From: Psychrobacter raelei | Lineage (GTDB): Bacteria > Pseudomonadota > Gammaproteobacteria > Pseudomonadales > Moraxellaceae | Assembly (NCBI RefSeq): GCF_022631235.3 | Contig: NZ_CP093310.2 | Coordinates: 372,001 to 436,000 of the forward strand | Direction of reading: 5' to 3' | DNA length: 64,000 bases | In this document: in pieces, positions 18,813-27,554 of the stretch | How the letters are laid out: each line of letters starts with the position of its first letter | Position numbering within the stretch: position 1 is the first letter of the stretch | Notes under the pieces: model-generated | Seen by the model: only the letters and a program-made list of their open reading frames with translations | The model's database searches: none | Told to the model about the DNA's origin: nothing | Position numbers and translations under genes: made by a program

Positions 18813-19571
18813 ATGCCCAAAGTCTCCTCTATTACTCGAGTGCTGCAAATCATTGAGGCGGTCTCTTATGCGGCAAAGCCCATCACACCTTTAGAGTTAT
18901 CACAACAGCTCGATATCCCCAAGCCCACCATCCATCGGCTGCTACAGCAGCTGGTAGATGAGGGGTTTGTCACCATAGACATTACCGGCGGCATCATTGC
19001 GGGACGCCGAGTGCGCAATTTAAGCGTTGAGCTGTGGCAACAGCGTCAGTTCTATAGTGAGCGTCATGTCATCTTGCAGCGTTTGGTGCGTGATGTGAAA
19101 GAGACGTGCGGGATTAGTGTGCCGCACAATATGCATATGATTTATACCAACCGGGCGAAGACGGATTTGCCGCTACAAATCTACTTACCTGTGGGCGCTA
19201 AGTCGCCGATGTGGTGTACCGCAACCGGTAAGCTGTATCTGAGTCAATTATCGCCTGAGCGGCGCGATAAAATGCTACAAAACTTAAGCTTGGATAAATT
19301 CACCAAAAACACCATCACCGATGTTGATAAGCTTAATATTGAACTTGATGCGATTGCTAAGACGGGTATCGGTATCGACAATGAAGAGTTTATCTCAGAG
19401 ATGGTCGCAGTCTCTGTGCCTATTTTGGATAAAAAAGATCGCTATTTGGCCTCGTTATATATGCACGCACCGACCGTTCGGGTGTCACTTGAGGACATGA
19501 TGCAGTCGGTGCCTCGCTTGCAGGAAGCGGCGCTGGATATCCAGGCTTTGGTATATGAGCTACAAAGCTAA
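18813..19571 (+). CDS. IclR family transcriptional regulator
   Basis: A 252-residue DNA-binding regulator. The N-terminal winged helix-turn-helix (about residues 5-70) has PITPLELSQQLDIPKPTIHRLLQQLVDEGF. The C-terminal IclR effector-binding domain (about 80-250) has MWCTATGKLYLSQLSPERRD and IGIDNEEFISEMVAVSVPI. IclR proteins sense small metabolites, often aromatic or short organic acids. It is convergent with mmsB and could control the valine/isobutyrate cluster, though the location is the only evidence. No operator was identified. Confidence 0.9.
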   Translation: MPKVSSITRVLQIIEAVSYAAKPITPLELSQQLDIPKPTIHRLLQQLVDEGFVTIDITGGIIAGRRVRNLSVELWQQRQFYSERHVILQRLVRDVKETCGISVPHNMHMIYTNRAKTDLPLQIYLPVGAKSPMWCTATGKLYLSQLSPERRDKMLQNLSLDKFTKNTITDVDKLNIELDAIAKTGIGIDNEEFISEMVAVSVPILDKKDRYLASLYMHAPTVRVSLEDMMQSVPRLQEAALDIQALVYELQS

Positions 19572-19602
19572 CACCGCCCTCACCACAAGTATCATACACA
19601 TC

Positions 19603-19633
19603 AATAAGCCCAAGTCAGTGACTTGGGCTTATT
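19603..19633. terminator. Bidirectional terminator between iclR-type gene and mmsB
   Basis: A perfect 15-bp inverted repeat: 19603-19617 pairs with 19619-19633 around one base, with core AGCCCAAGTCA. The flanks are AT-rich (TTGTTTT on the right), so it can serve both convergent genes. Confidence 0.8.
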
Positions 19634-19664
19634 GTTTTAGCAGAGGGACCGTTAAATGTTAAAG

Positions 19665-20606
19665 TTAACGAAGTACACTGCTGTCAAAATGAGCCATGAT
19701 ACTCGAGAAGTCTTTTGTATTGTGCTCTTTGATATGCTCATCATACAAGGCTGCAGCTTGGGCGCCCATGGGCACTTCGGCATTGATGTCTTCAGCGGCT
19801 TGTAAGGCCAAGTGCAAATCTTTGTGCATGTGCTGACTCATAAATCCGCCGCTATAGCCTCGGCTAGATGGTACAGTTTCAGATACACCAGGATAAGGGT
19901 TGTACACCTCTAGTGTCCAGTTGCGTCCTGAGCTTTGTAGCATAATATCTGACAATACTTTGGCATCTAATCCGTTTTTGACGCCCAAGTTTAAAGCTTC
20001 TGCTGTACCGCTCATTAGGATGCCCAACAGCATGTTGTTACAGATTTTGGCCACTTGTCCGGCGCCATTACTGCCGGCATGAAATATGTTTTTGCCCATG
20101 GCCTTTAAGATAGGTTCAGCGCGGTTAAAGGCACTGTCTTCACCGCCTACAATAAAGGTGAGCGTGCCGGCTTCTGCACCTGCGGTTCCCCCTGACACCG
20201 GAGCATCTACCATATCGATGCCTTTGGTGGTGGCGATACGAGCCACGTTTCTGGCGGCGGCAGCATCAATGGTAGAGCTGTCAATGACTAAGGTGCCACT
20301 GGGTAATTCTGACAGTAGCCCGTCGGCGGTCAGCTGTGTTGCTTCAGCATCACCCAGATAGACCGTATTCACATGTTTGCTGGCCGGCAGCATGGTAATC
20401 ACCACATCTGCACCTTGCACTGCTTGTTTCGGTGAGCTTGAGGTTGACGCGCCAGCGTCAGATAATTGCTGCTGCGCGGCCTCTGATAGGTCATAGACGG
20501 TGACCTGGTAGCCGTTTTTTAGCAAGTTTTTTGCCATAGGGCCGCCCATATTGCCCAGACCAATAAATGCAATTTTGGAGGTGTCTTTGGGGGTGTTTTG
20601 GGTCAT
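19665..20606 (-). CDS. mmsB: 3-hydroxyisobutyrate dehydrogenase
   Basis: NAD-dependent oxidation of 3-hydroxyisobutyrate to methylmalonate semialdehyde in valine catabolism. The 313-residue protein has the family N-terminal dinucleotide motif IGLGNMGGPMAKNLLKNGYQVTVYD, the substrate motif VDAPVSGGTAGAEAGTL, the catalytic-lysine region NGAGQVAKICNNMLLG, and a C-terminal block ending FSSIMAHFDSSVLR. It is last in a same-strand group after mmsA, the dehydrogenase, the hydratase and the hydrolase. An AAGGAG-type site precedes the start at 20606. The product feeds the MmsA enzyme encoded 4 kb away. Confidence 0.93.
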   Translation of the reverse strand: MTQNTPKDTSKIAFIGLGNMGGPMAKNLLKNGYQVTVYDLSEAAQQQLSDAGASTSSSPKQAVQGADVVITMLPASKHVNTVYLGDAEATQLTADGLLSELPSGTLVIDSSTIDAAAARNVARIATTKGIDMVDAPVSGGTAGAEAGTLTFIVGGEDSAFNRAEPILKAMGKNIFHAGSNGAGQVAKICNNMLLGILMSGTAEALNLGVKNGLDAKVLSDIMLQSSGRNWTLEVYNPYPGVSETVPSSRGYSGGFMSQHMHKDLHLALQAAEDINAEVPMGAQAAALYDEHIKEHNTKDFSSIMAHFDSSVLR

Positions 20607-20695
20607 ATCATCGCTCCTTGATGAAAAAATAAAGAAATCATTTAAGTTATAAATTTGGGGTTAAGCAGTTTTTATAGCCCAAAGTAAGCGTGGTG

Positions 20696-21979
20696 TTAGC
20701 TTTGCGCCTCATGGGTTAGGTTCTGTGCCATCAATGAGCCTTTGCACTCAGAGCTGAGCCACTCTTGGAAAATATGCTCACCTTTTGGGTAAGGGTTGTC
20801 AAAGTGGCTATTGATATAAGCGCGACCTTCTTGGCTTAAACAGTGTTGCAGGGTGCGTGACCAATTAGGGTTTTTATCCTTATCGATAAGCAGCGCGCGT
20901 ACCCCTTCTTTAAAGTCTGGATTATTGGCACAGTGCACTGCCACATTGGCCTCTACATACAAAATCTGCTCAAGCGATAAGTCTTTAACGCGGTGAAACA
21001 GCTCATAGGTTAACGCGGCAGTCACTGGGCAGCCAGCACGATAAGTGGCCAATGCCCGCTGAGTCCAGCTGTCTTCGGCGAAGTTTGGATCGATTTCGGC
21101 CAAGGCAGCATCGTCTTGTAAGCGTGCATCAATCTCTTTGAGCCCGCCGCTGACCATCAGCGTCTGAATGCTGGCCCAGTGCTCAGCCAATTTGCTGGGT
21201 TTGAATACAACATCTGCATTATCTGCAGCATTAGCCGACCGCTCAAGCTCCGCTAAGCTGTGATGAGCGACACGATGCGCTTGGCTGTAAAGCGCGCTGG
21301 AGGCTGGGGCATCTTCCCATGCGGCCGCTGCTAAGGTGTCAATGACTTGTTGATATTGGCTACTTGGCAGGGCATATTCAGCAAGGCTTGCAAACTTGGC
21401 ATCACGAGCATTACACAAGGCGCCAGTTAAGCCTAAGAACAGTCCAGTTTTGGCTGGCATGCGCTGTAAGAACCAACTGCCTGAGGCATCAGGGAATAGA
21501 CCAATGCTAATCTCTGGCATGGCAAACTTGGTGGTCTCAGTCACAATACGGTGACTACAAGCGGCCATTAGACCCATGCCGCCGCCCATGATGATGCCAT
21601 TGCCCCATAAGATAATGGGCTTGCCATAAAAATGCATTTGGCGGTATAGCGCATATTCACTACCAAAAAAATCAGTGGCATAAGGGTTAGGCATCGGCGG
21701 ATTATCTAGCATACTGTCATACAGCTTACGGATATCACCACCGGCGCAAAATGCTTTATCTCCTGAACCGCGCAGTAGCACAGCCACAACTTTGCTATCA
21801 TTTTGCCACTGTGTGAGCTTCGCGCTCATTAGCTGACACATATCGATGCTCAAGGCGTTCAGCGATTTGGGCGAATTAAGCGTCATCTCACCAATCACAT
21901 GACCTGACTGAGTGGTATGTGTAGTAAATAGGACAGAGGCTTCAGTAGAAGCAGCAGTTGATGCGATGTTATCGGACAT
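20696..21979 (-). CDS. 3-hydroxyisobutyryl-CoA hydrolase (enoyl-CoA hydratase/isomerase family)
   Basis: Crotonase-fold thioesterase expected to release 3-hydroxyisobutyrate from its CoA ester in valine breakdown. From the Met at 21979 it is 427 residues. The N-terminal part has GEMTLNSPKSLNALSIDMC, the oxyanion-hole segment FCAGGDIRKLYD, and GNGIIMGGGMGLMAACSHRIVT. The long C-terminal region (ECH_2) ends SLMAQNLTHEAQS and fits the HIBYL-CoA hydrolase subfamily rather than simple hydratases. A frame reaching 22009 adds ten residues without support; AAGGTGAC precedes 21979. It sits between mmsB and the second crotonase gene, consistent with sequential reactions. Confidence 0.9.
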   Translation of the reverse strand: MSDNIASTAASTEASVLFTTHTTQSGHVIGEMTLNSPKSLNALSIDMCQLMSAKLTQWQNDSKVVAVLLRGSGDKAFCAGGDIRKLYDSMLDNPPMPNPYATDFFGSEYALYRQMHFYGKPIILWGNGIIMGGGMGLMAACSHRIVTETTKFAMPEISIGLFPDASGSWFLQRMPAKTGLFLGLTGALCNARDAKFASLAEYALPSSQYQQVIDTLAAAAWEDAPASSALYSQAHRVAHHSLAELERSANAADNADVVFKPSKLAEHWASIQTLMVSGGLKEIDARLQDDAALAEIDPNFAEDSWTQRALATYRAGCPVTAALTYELFHRVKDLSLEQILYVEANVAVHCANNPDFKEGVRALLIDKDKNPNWSRTLQHCLSQEGRAYINSHFDNPYPKGEHIFQEWLSSECKGSLMAQNLTHEAQS

Positions 21980-22028
21980 GTCGGTCACCTTGTTATAAAC
22001 CATGAGCAAGAAGGGCTATGTGTGCAAG

Positions 22029-22811
22029 CTATTTGTTTTGCCAAGTGGGTTTGCGCTTTTGTAAAAATGCATTGACCCCTTCGGTTTGATCGGCAGTATC
22101 AAACAATTTGACAAACGCTTCACGCTCATTAATCAGGTTATAAGCCGGCGGTGTGTGGCGAGCTGACTGCACCAGTTGTTTGGATAAGGTGACTGCAACT
22201 GGTGATTGATTGGCAACTTTTTGAGCAAGTTTTAGTGCTGTGCTTAAGCCTTCACCTTTTTCGACCACCTCTTCGACTAGACCGATACGCAGCGCAGTGT
22301 CTGCATCGACACGCTCACCGCACAAAATCATACGCTTTGCCCAGCCTTCACCGACCAGCCAAGGTAGGTTTTGCGTACCACCGGCGCAAGGCAATAAGCC
22401 AACCCCAGCTTCAGGTAGCGCCATTACCGCATGTGCCTCGGCAATACGGATATCACAGGCGAGCGCACACTCAAGACCGCCGCCCATCGCATAGCCATTA
22501 ATGGCGGCAATGCTCACGCCGCGATAGTTCGATAGCGCTTCAAACGCTTCACCAAAGGCAATTGCCATTGAAATCGCGTTGCCTTTATCGCCATCCGCAA
22601 AGGTATTTAAATCGGCACCGGCTGAGAAGAATTTTTCGCCATCGCCATGGATGACTAGGGCATAGACCGAATCATTGTTATTTAAATCAGTGACCAGCTG
22701 TTTTAGAGCGGCTAGACTGCCAGCTGTCCAAGTGTGAGCCGGTGGGTTATTTAAGGTAAGGGTGGCCACATGGCCGTCAATCTTAAGATCTAGGTTGGTG
22801 TAATTGCTCAT
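22029..22811 (-). CDS. Enoyl-CoA hydratase (probable methacrylyl-CoA hydratase)
   Basis: Crotonase-family hydratase of 260 residues adding water to an enoyl-CoA. In this context the likely substrate is methacrylyl-CoA from isobutyryl-CoA oxidation. Motifs: VATLTLNNPPAHTW, FFSAGADLNTF (oxyanion hole), AINGYAMGGGLECALACDIRIA and PEAGVGLLPCAGGTQNLPWLVG, the region bearing the catalytic Glu in hydratases. A start at 22811 with AGGGAT upstream is preferred over 22835. It is followed by the hydrolase gene after 49 bp, so the two are probably co-transcribed. Substrate is inferred from neighbours only. Confidence 0.9.
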   Translation of the reverse strand: MSNYTNLDLKIDGHVATLTLNNPPAHTWTAGSLAALKQLVTDLNNNDSVYALVIHGDGEKFFSAGADLNTFADGDKGNAISMAIAFGEAFEALSNYRGVSIAAINGYAMGGGLECALACDIRIAEAHAVMALPEAGVGLLPCAGGTQNLPWLVGEGWAKRMILCGERVDADTALRIGLVEEVVEKGEGLSTALKLAQKVANQSPVAVTLSKQLVQSARHTPPAYNLINEREAFVKLFDTADQTEGVNAFLQKRKPTWQNK

Positions 22812-23017
22812 AATATCCCTATTTTTTATATTCACTATTTCGTATGTTTACTAAGCGACTGGGCATCATTTTTTAAGCCTCTGGCTTTATCTCTCAGACA
22901 GTGCAAATAAATGAGTTCCAGTCGTCATACCGCTTTAGTTTACGTATCTTCTGTTACGATTATTGTAGCCAATAAGCTGCTATATATACCTTTTATTATT
23001 CGGCACTGACCCTCTAA

Positions 23018-24184
23018 TTAACGTAAGCTGTCCAACGCGCCGTCACTCAACATTTTACGTGACACGATGACACGCATAATCTCGTTAGTGCCTTCTAAAA
23101 TTTGATGCACACGCAAGTCGCGGACATGGCGTTCCAGCGGATATTCATTGAGATAACCATAGCCACCATGCAGTTGCAGTGCTTCATTGGCGACTGCAAA
23201 GCTTAAGTCTGTCGCTAAGCGTTTGGCCATGGCGCAGTAAGTGGTGGCGTCTGAATGTTTTTTATCGACTTTATTGGCGGCCAAATATAGCATCTGACGA
23301 GCGGCAATGGTTTGGGTCAGCATATCAGCCAGTTTAAATTGCACCGATTGCAGCTCTGCGATGGCGCTACCAAACTGTTTGCGTTCTTGCACATAGTTCA
23401 GTGCTGTCTCTAATGCCGCTTGAGCGGTACCGACGGCGCAGATACCGATATTAATACGGCCACCATCAAGGCCTTTCATGGCAAATTTAAAGCCTTCGCC
23501 CTCACTGCCAAGCAAGTTTTTGGCAGGGACTTTGACGTCTTTGAAGTGAATGGTGCGGGTAGGCTGAGCTTTCCAGCCCATTTTGTGCTCGTTTTTGCCG
23601 TAGCTGATGCCGTCACTGTGCGCATCGACCACAAACGCAGACACGCCTTTAGGGCCGGCATCGCCAGTACGTGCCATGACTACTAAAATATCGGTTGAGC
23701 CTGCCCCTGAGATAAAGGTTTTTTCACCGCTGAGTAGATAATAATCTTCGCCGTCTTGTTTGACTGCTTTGGTAGTCAAAGAGCCTGCGTCGGAGCCGGC
23801 ATTGGGTTCGGTGAGACAGTAACTTGAGAGCAGTTCGCCGCTGACCAGTCTAGGAACGAGGTCGGCACGAACGTCGTCTTTGGCATATTCGCCAATCATC
23901 CAAGTGACCATATTATGGATGCTAATGTAGGCGGCAACAGCGGTATCGCCCCATGCCAACTCTTCAAAAACAATGGCAGCGTCTAAACGAGGCAGGCCGA
24001 GTCCGTCATAATCTGGATTGGTATACAGACCTAAAAATCCAAGCTCGCCGGTTTTTTTGATCACGTCTACAGGAAAGTGGCTGTTTCTGTCCCACTCGGC
24101 AGCGTTGGGTTTCAATTCCTTTTGGGCAAATTGGCGTGCGGTTTGCTGATACGCCAATTGGTCGTCGGTCAATGCAAAGTCCAT
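23018..24184 (-). CDS. Acyl-CoA dehydrogenase (probable isobutyryl-CoA dehydrogenase)
   Basis: FAD enzyme introducing the alpha-beta double bond in an acyl-CoA and passing electrons to ETF. The 388-residue protein has ACAD signatures: YCLTEPNAGSDAGSLTTKA near residue 122, FISGAGSTDILVVMART, LDGGRINIGICAVGTAQAAL, and the C-terminal LQLHGGYGYLNEYPLERHVRDLRVHQILEGTNEIMRVIVSRKML. Its place between mmsA and the hydratase gene suggests isobutyryl-CoA (valine) or a 2-methyl branched substrate. Electrons would reach quinone through the ETF-QO encoded at 2.1-3.7 kb. The 216-bp gap after mmsA may carry a separate promoter. Confidence 0.92.
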   Translation of the reverse strand: MDFALTDDQLAYQQTARQFAQKELKPNAAEWDRNSHFPVDVIKKTGELGFLGLYTNPDYDGLGLPRLDAAIVFEELAWGDTAVAAYISIHNMVTWMIGEYAKDDVRADLVPRLVSGELLSSYCLTEPNAGSDAGSLTTKAVKQDGEDYYLLSGEKTFISGAGSTDILVVMARTGDAGPKGVSAFVVDAHSDGISYGKNEHKMGWKAQPTRTIHFKDVKVPAKNLLGSEGEGFKFAMKGLDGGRINIGICAVGTAQAALETALNYVQERKQFGSAIAELQSVQFKLADMLTQTIAARQMLYLAANKVDKKHSDATTYCAMAKRLATDLSFAVANEALQLHGGYGYLNEYPLERHVRDLRVHQILEGTNEIMRVIVSRKMLSDGALDSLR

Positions 24185-24400
24185 GATGCATCCTGTTTAA
24201 CAGTTTAATGAGGTCGTGCTTTTAGTATTGTGTTTCTAACCTAAGTATAACAAGTAAAATATAGTGGGGTCGCTAATATATGAGCCGCCTCAAACGATAA
24301 TGAAGCGTAAGCCAGATAGTGATTGATCGGCATATTTATATAACTATTAGAGAGTGTATAAACGTTACCGACTCAATCACCATCCGAGTTTGCGTCAAAT

Positions 24401-25888
24401 CTACATCGAAATCGTGGTATTTACTTTACCTTTACTGGCTTCATCATCAAACCAGCGCGCAGTTACCGTCTTGCTCTGAGTATAGAACTGTACCGCTTGT
24501 TTACCATAAGGGCCTAAGTCGCCAAGCTTACTGGCACGTGAGCCTGAGAATGAGAACATAGGTAGCGGCACAGGAATCGGTAAGTTGATGCCTACTTGAC
24601 CCACATCGATATCCTGCTGGAATTTATGCGCCGCTGCACCAGATTGGGTGAAGATAGCGGTACCATTGCCATTTGGATTGGCATTAATAATCTCAATCGC
24701 TTCATCAAGAGAGTCAGCACGCATGATGCACAGCACAGGGCCAAAGATTTCTTGGCTATAAATCTGCATGTCGGTGGTAACGTTATCAAAGATGGTTGGA
24801 CCCACAAAGTTACCGTTCTCATAACCTTCCACAGTAATGCCGCGGCCGTCTAATAGCAGCTTAGCCCCTTCATCGACACCGGTTTGAATCAAACGCTCAA
24901 CCCGCTCTTTGGCTTGAGGGCTAATTAGTGGGCCTAAATCCTTGTCATGCTTACCGGCGGATACCACCAAGCCTTCTGCTTTGGCTTTAATCTCATCAAC
25001 CCAGTCTTTAGCATCACCGACCAACACCACAACCGACAGCGCCATACAGCGCTGACCAGCAGCACCAAAGGCGGCACCGGCTAATTGGTTTAGGGTTTGC
25101 TCTTTGTTGGCATCAGGTAGGATTACCGCGTGGTTTTTGGCGCCCATCATACACTGGACACGTTTGCCGGCTTTGCTGGCACGGTCATACACATGGTGAC
25201 CGACGTTGGTTGAACCCACAAAAGACACCGCTTTAATGTCTGGATGATCACAGATGGCATCTACCGTTGGTTTGCCGCCATGTACCACATTTAGTACGCC
25301 TTTTGGCACGCCGGCTTCAATGGCAAGCTCAACCAAACGCAAGGTGACCATTGGGTCTTGCTCTGATGGCTTAAGAATAAAGGTATTACCGGTGGCAATC
25401 GCCATTGGGAACATCCACAGCGGAATCATGGCAGGGAAGTTAAATGGGGTGATACCGGCACACACACCAAGCGGTTGCCAGATACTATAGGTATCCACGC
25501 CAGTTGCGACGTTTTCAACGAAATCGCCCATTTGCAAATTGGCGATACCCGCAGCATGTTCAACCACTTCTAGACCACGGAATACATCACCGCGCGCATC
25601 GGCAATAGTCTTGCCTTGCTCTGAGGTCAATAGCTCAGCCAGCTCATCCATGTGCTCACGGATAAGGGCTTGATAGGTTAAGAAGATGCGGGCACGTGTG
25701 GTAATCGGTGTTTTGCGCCAGGTTTTAAACGCTTCTTTGGCAGCCGCGACGGCTTCGTTAATCTCGTCATTGGTGGTTTGTGGTACTTTGGCAATGACTT
25801 CTTGGGTGGCAGGATCGGTTAAATCAATCCATTCTTGAGTGTTAGAGTCGACGAATTGACCGTTGATGAGTTGTTTAACGTGATGCAT
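24401..25888 (-). CDS. mmsA: CoA-acylating methylmalonate-semialdehyde dehydrogenase
   Basis: Oxidises methylmalonate semialdehyde with NAD and CoA to propionyl-CoA and CO2, the end of valine degradation. The 495-residue protein shows the MMSDH-specific [23 protein letters not shown] segment and KPSEQDP. The catalytic Cys is in [15 protein letters not shown] near residue 284, and [34 protein letters not shown] is followed by [35 protein letters not shown] at the end. AAGGACA precedes the start. First gene of the valine-degradation group on this strand. Its product propionyl-CoA connects logically to prpE nearby. Confidence 0.95.
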   Translation of the reverse strand: MHHVKQLINGQFVDSNTQEWIDLTDPATQEVIAKVPQTTNDEINEAVAAAKEAFKTWRKTPITTRARIFLTYQALIREHMDELAELLTSEQGKTIADARGDVFRGLEVVEHAAGIANLQMGDFVENVATGVDTYSIWQPLGVCAGITPFNFPAMIPLWMFPMAIATGNTFILKPSEQDPMVTLRLVELAIEAGVPKGVLNVVHGGKPTVDAICDHPDIKAVSFVGSTNVGHHVYDRASKAGKRVQCMMGAKNHAVILPDANKEQTLNQLAGAAFGAAGQRCMALSVVVLVGDAKDWVDEIKAKAEGLVVSAGKHDKDLGPLISPQAKERVERLIQTGVDEGAKLLLDGRGITVEGYENGNFVGPTIFDNVTTDMQIYSQEIFGPVLCIMRADSLDEAIEIINANPNGNGTAIFTQSGAAAHKFQQDIDVGQVGINLPIPVPLPMFSFSGSRASKLGDLGPYGKQAVQFYTQSKTVTARWFDDEASKGKVNTTISM

Positions 25889-26038
25889 GAGATGTCCTTA
25901 TCTTTAATGGTTTCTATATAATGATACAAAGCATATCACTTTACAAGAAAAATTTTTTAAAATATACCCTATTTTATGTGCTATAGAGTGAAGCAATATA
26001 TATGTTGTTTTGAAATAATTTATTTCAGGTAAAAATGG

Positions 26039-27427
26039 TTAGAAAGAGCCAAATACAGTTCCTAATATAATTACTACGATTAAAGCGATAATTGGAACCA
26101 CTACAGCAGTGACAAAGATATCTTTATAAGATTCTCTATGTGTCAGGCCACAAATAGTCAACATAGTGATTACTGCGCCATTATGCGGTAAAGCATCTAA
26201 ACCACCAGAAGCCAAAGCTGCTATACGATGCATTAACTGAGGGTCTATGTTGTACTGTTGGGCAAGCTGCATATAGTTGGCGCCCATAACCTCTAAAGCA
26301 ATACCGAGACCTCCAGATGCTGATCCAGTAATACCCGCTAAGACGTTAACAATAATTGCTTCTGAAATAATTGGATTGTTTGGGGCAATACCCATCAAAA
26401 AGTGTTGGATAATTGCAAAACCTGCTAAGCTAGCAATGACAGAGCCATAACCTACTTCAGAGGCGGTATTAAAGATAGGTAAAAGTGATCCTGTTGCGCC
26501 TTTGTTTAGACTATCTGCTATGTTTTTAATGCGCTTAAAATTAAATGCTATAACAAATAAGCAAGCAATGGCTAAAGATATAATAATAGACCAAAGTCCT
26601 AAAACTGAGCTTAAGGTAACCCCACCAAATTTTTCATCTGCAAGATAACTGTTATCCCACAAAGGAATAATTATTTTAGAAAATAAGTAGTTTCCTCCTA
26701 CGACTATAGCGATAGGTAGTAAGGCAACCCAGAAATTAGGAATTTTCCCACCCAAATCTAATTCTTTTTCATTTAAGGTATGAGTTCCATATCCTTCATT
26801 ATTTTGATGAGCTAAACGTAACTGATGATTCATCCAAAGCATCCCACCACCTAACATTAGAACTGCAGAAATGAGACCTAGTCCTGGTGCTGCAAAGGCA
26901 TCGGTTTGGAAGTAAGGCATAGGAATAGCATTATGAATGGCAGGTGATCCAGGAAGTGCAGTCATCGTAAAGGTGAATGCACCGATACTTATAGCACCTG
27001 GAATAAAGCGTTTAGGAATATTGACTTGTTTAAATAGTTCAGCGGCAATAGGGTAAACAGCAAAAGCTACTACGAAAACTGATACACCCCCATAGGTTAA
27101 TATGCCACAAGCAATGACGACAGCAAGTAATGCATGTTTGTCGCCTAACTTATTAACGATATATTGAGCAATACTGTAGGCATAGCCAGAGTCTTCCATT
27201 AATTTTCCGAAAATAGCCCCTAATATAAATAATGGAAAATACTTAACTGCGAAACCACCCATACCTTCCATAAAGACCTGAGTGTATATACCCATTGATT
27301 CGCTGCCTTGACCGCTTAACACTACGGCGAGTATTGCTAATATAGGTGCAAGAACCAATACGCTTACGCCTCTATAAGCAAAATACATAAGTAAGGCTAA
27401 AGATAATAAAATCGCAAAAATACTCAT
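26039..27427 (-). CDS. GntP family permease
   Basis: A 462-residue inner-membrane protein with about 12 hydrophobic segments. It belongs to the GntP/ArsB-like gluconate permease superfamily: VLAPILAILAVVLSG at the start, GAIFGKLMEDSGYAYSIAQYIV, GGVSVFVVAFAVYPIAAELF and FTMTALPGSPAIHNAIPMPYF are typical. The family carries gluconate, hydroxybutyrate and other hydroxy acids; a substrate related to 3-hydroxyisobutyrate is possible given the neighbours but unproven. The gene is visibly richer in A+T than mmsA or prpE on either side, suggesting separate acquisition. Start at 27427 with AAGGAAC upstream. Confidence 0.85.
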   Translation of the reverse strand: MSIFAILLSLALLMYFAYRGVSVLVLAPILAILAVVLSGQGSESMGIYTQVFMEGMGGFAVKYFPLFILGAIFGKLMEDSGYAYSIAQYIVNKLGDKHALLAVVIACGILTYGGVSVFVVAFAVYPIAAELFKQVNIPKRFIPGAISIGAFTFTMTALPGSPAIHNAIPMPYFQTDAFAAPGLGLISAVLMLGGGMLWMNHQLRLAHQNNEGYGTHTLNEKELDLGGKIPNFWVALLPIAIVVGGNYLFSKIIIPLWDNSYLADEKFGGVTLSSVLGLWSIIISLAIACLFVIAFNFKRIKNIADSLNKGATGSLLPIFNTASEVGYGSVIASLAGFAIIQHFLMGIAPNNPIISEAIIVNVLAGITGSASGGLGIALEVMGANYMQLAQQYNIDPQLMHRIAALASGGLDALPHNGAVITMLTICGLTHRESYKDIFVTAVVVPIIALIVVIILGTVFGSF

Positions 27428-27554
27428 ATTTAGTTCCTTCTAAATGGTATTGCGAGTCCATAAAGCAGAGTGCTCAGACAGCACTCCCTCCAAACGATAA
27501 AGTTTAGTGACTGATAATAAATATTGGGTGAATACTTGGTATCTAAGCGAGTGC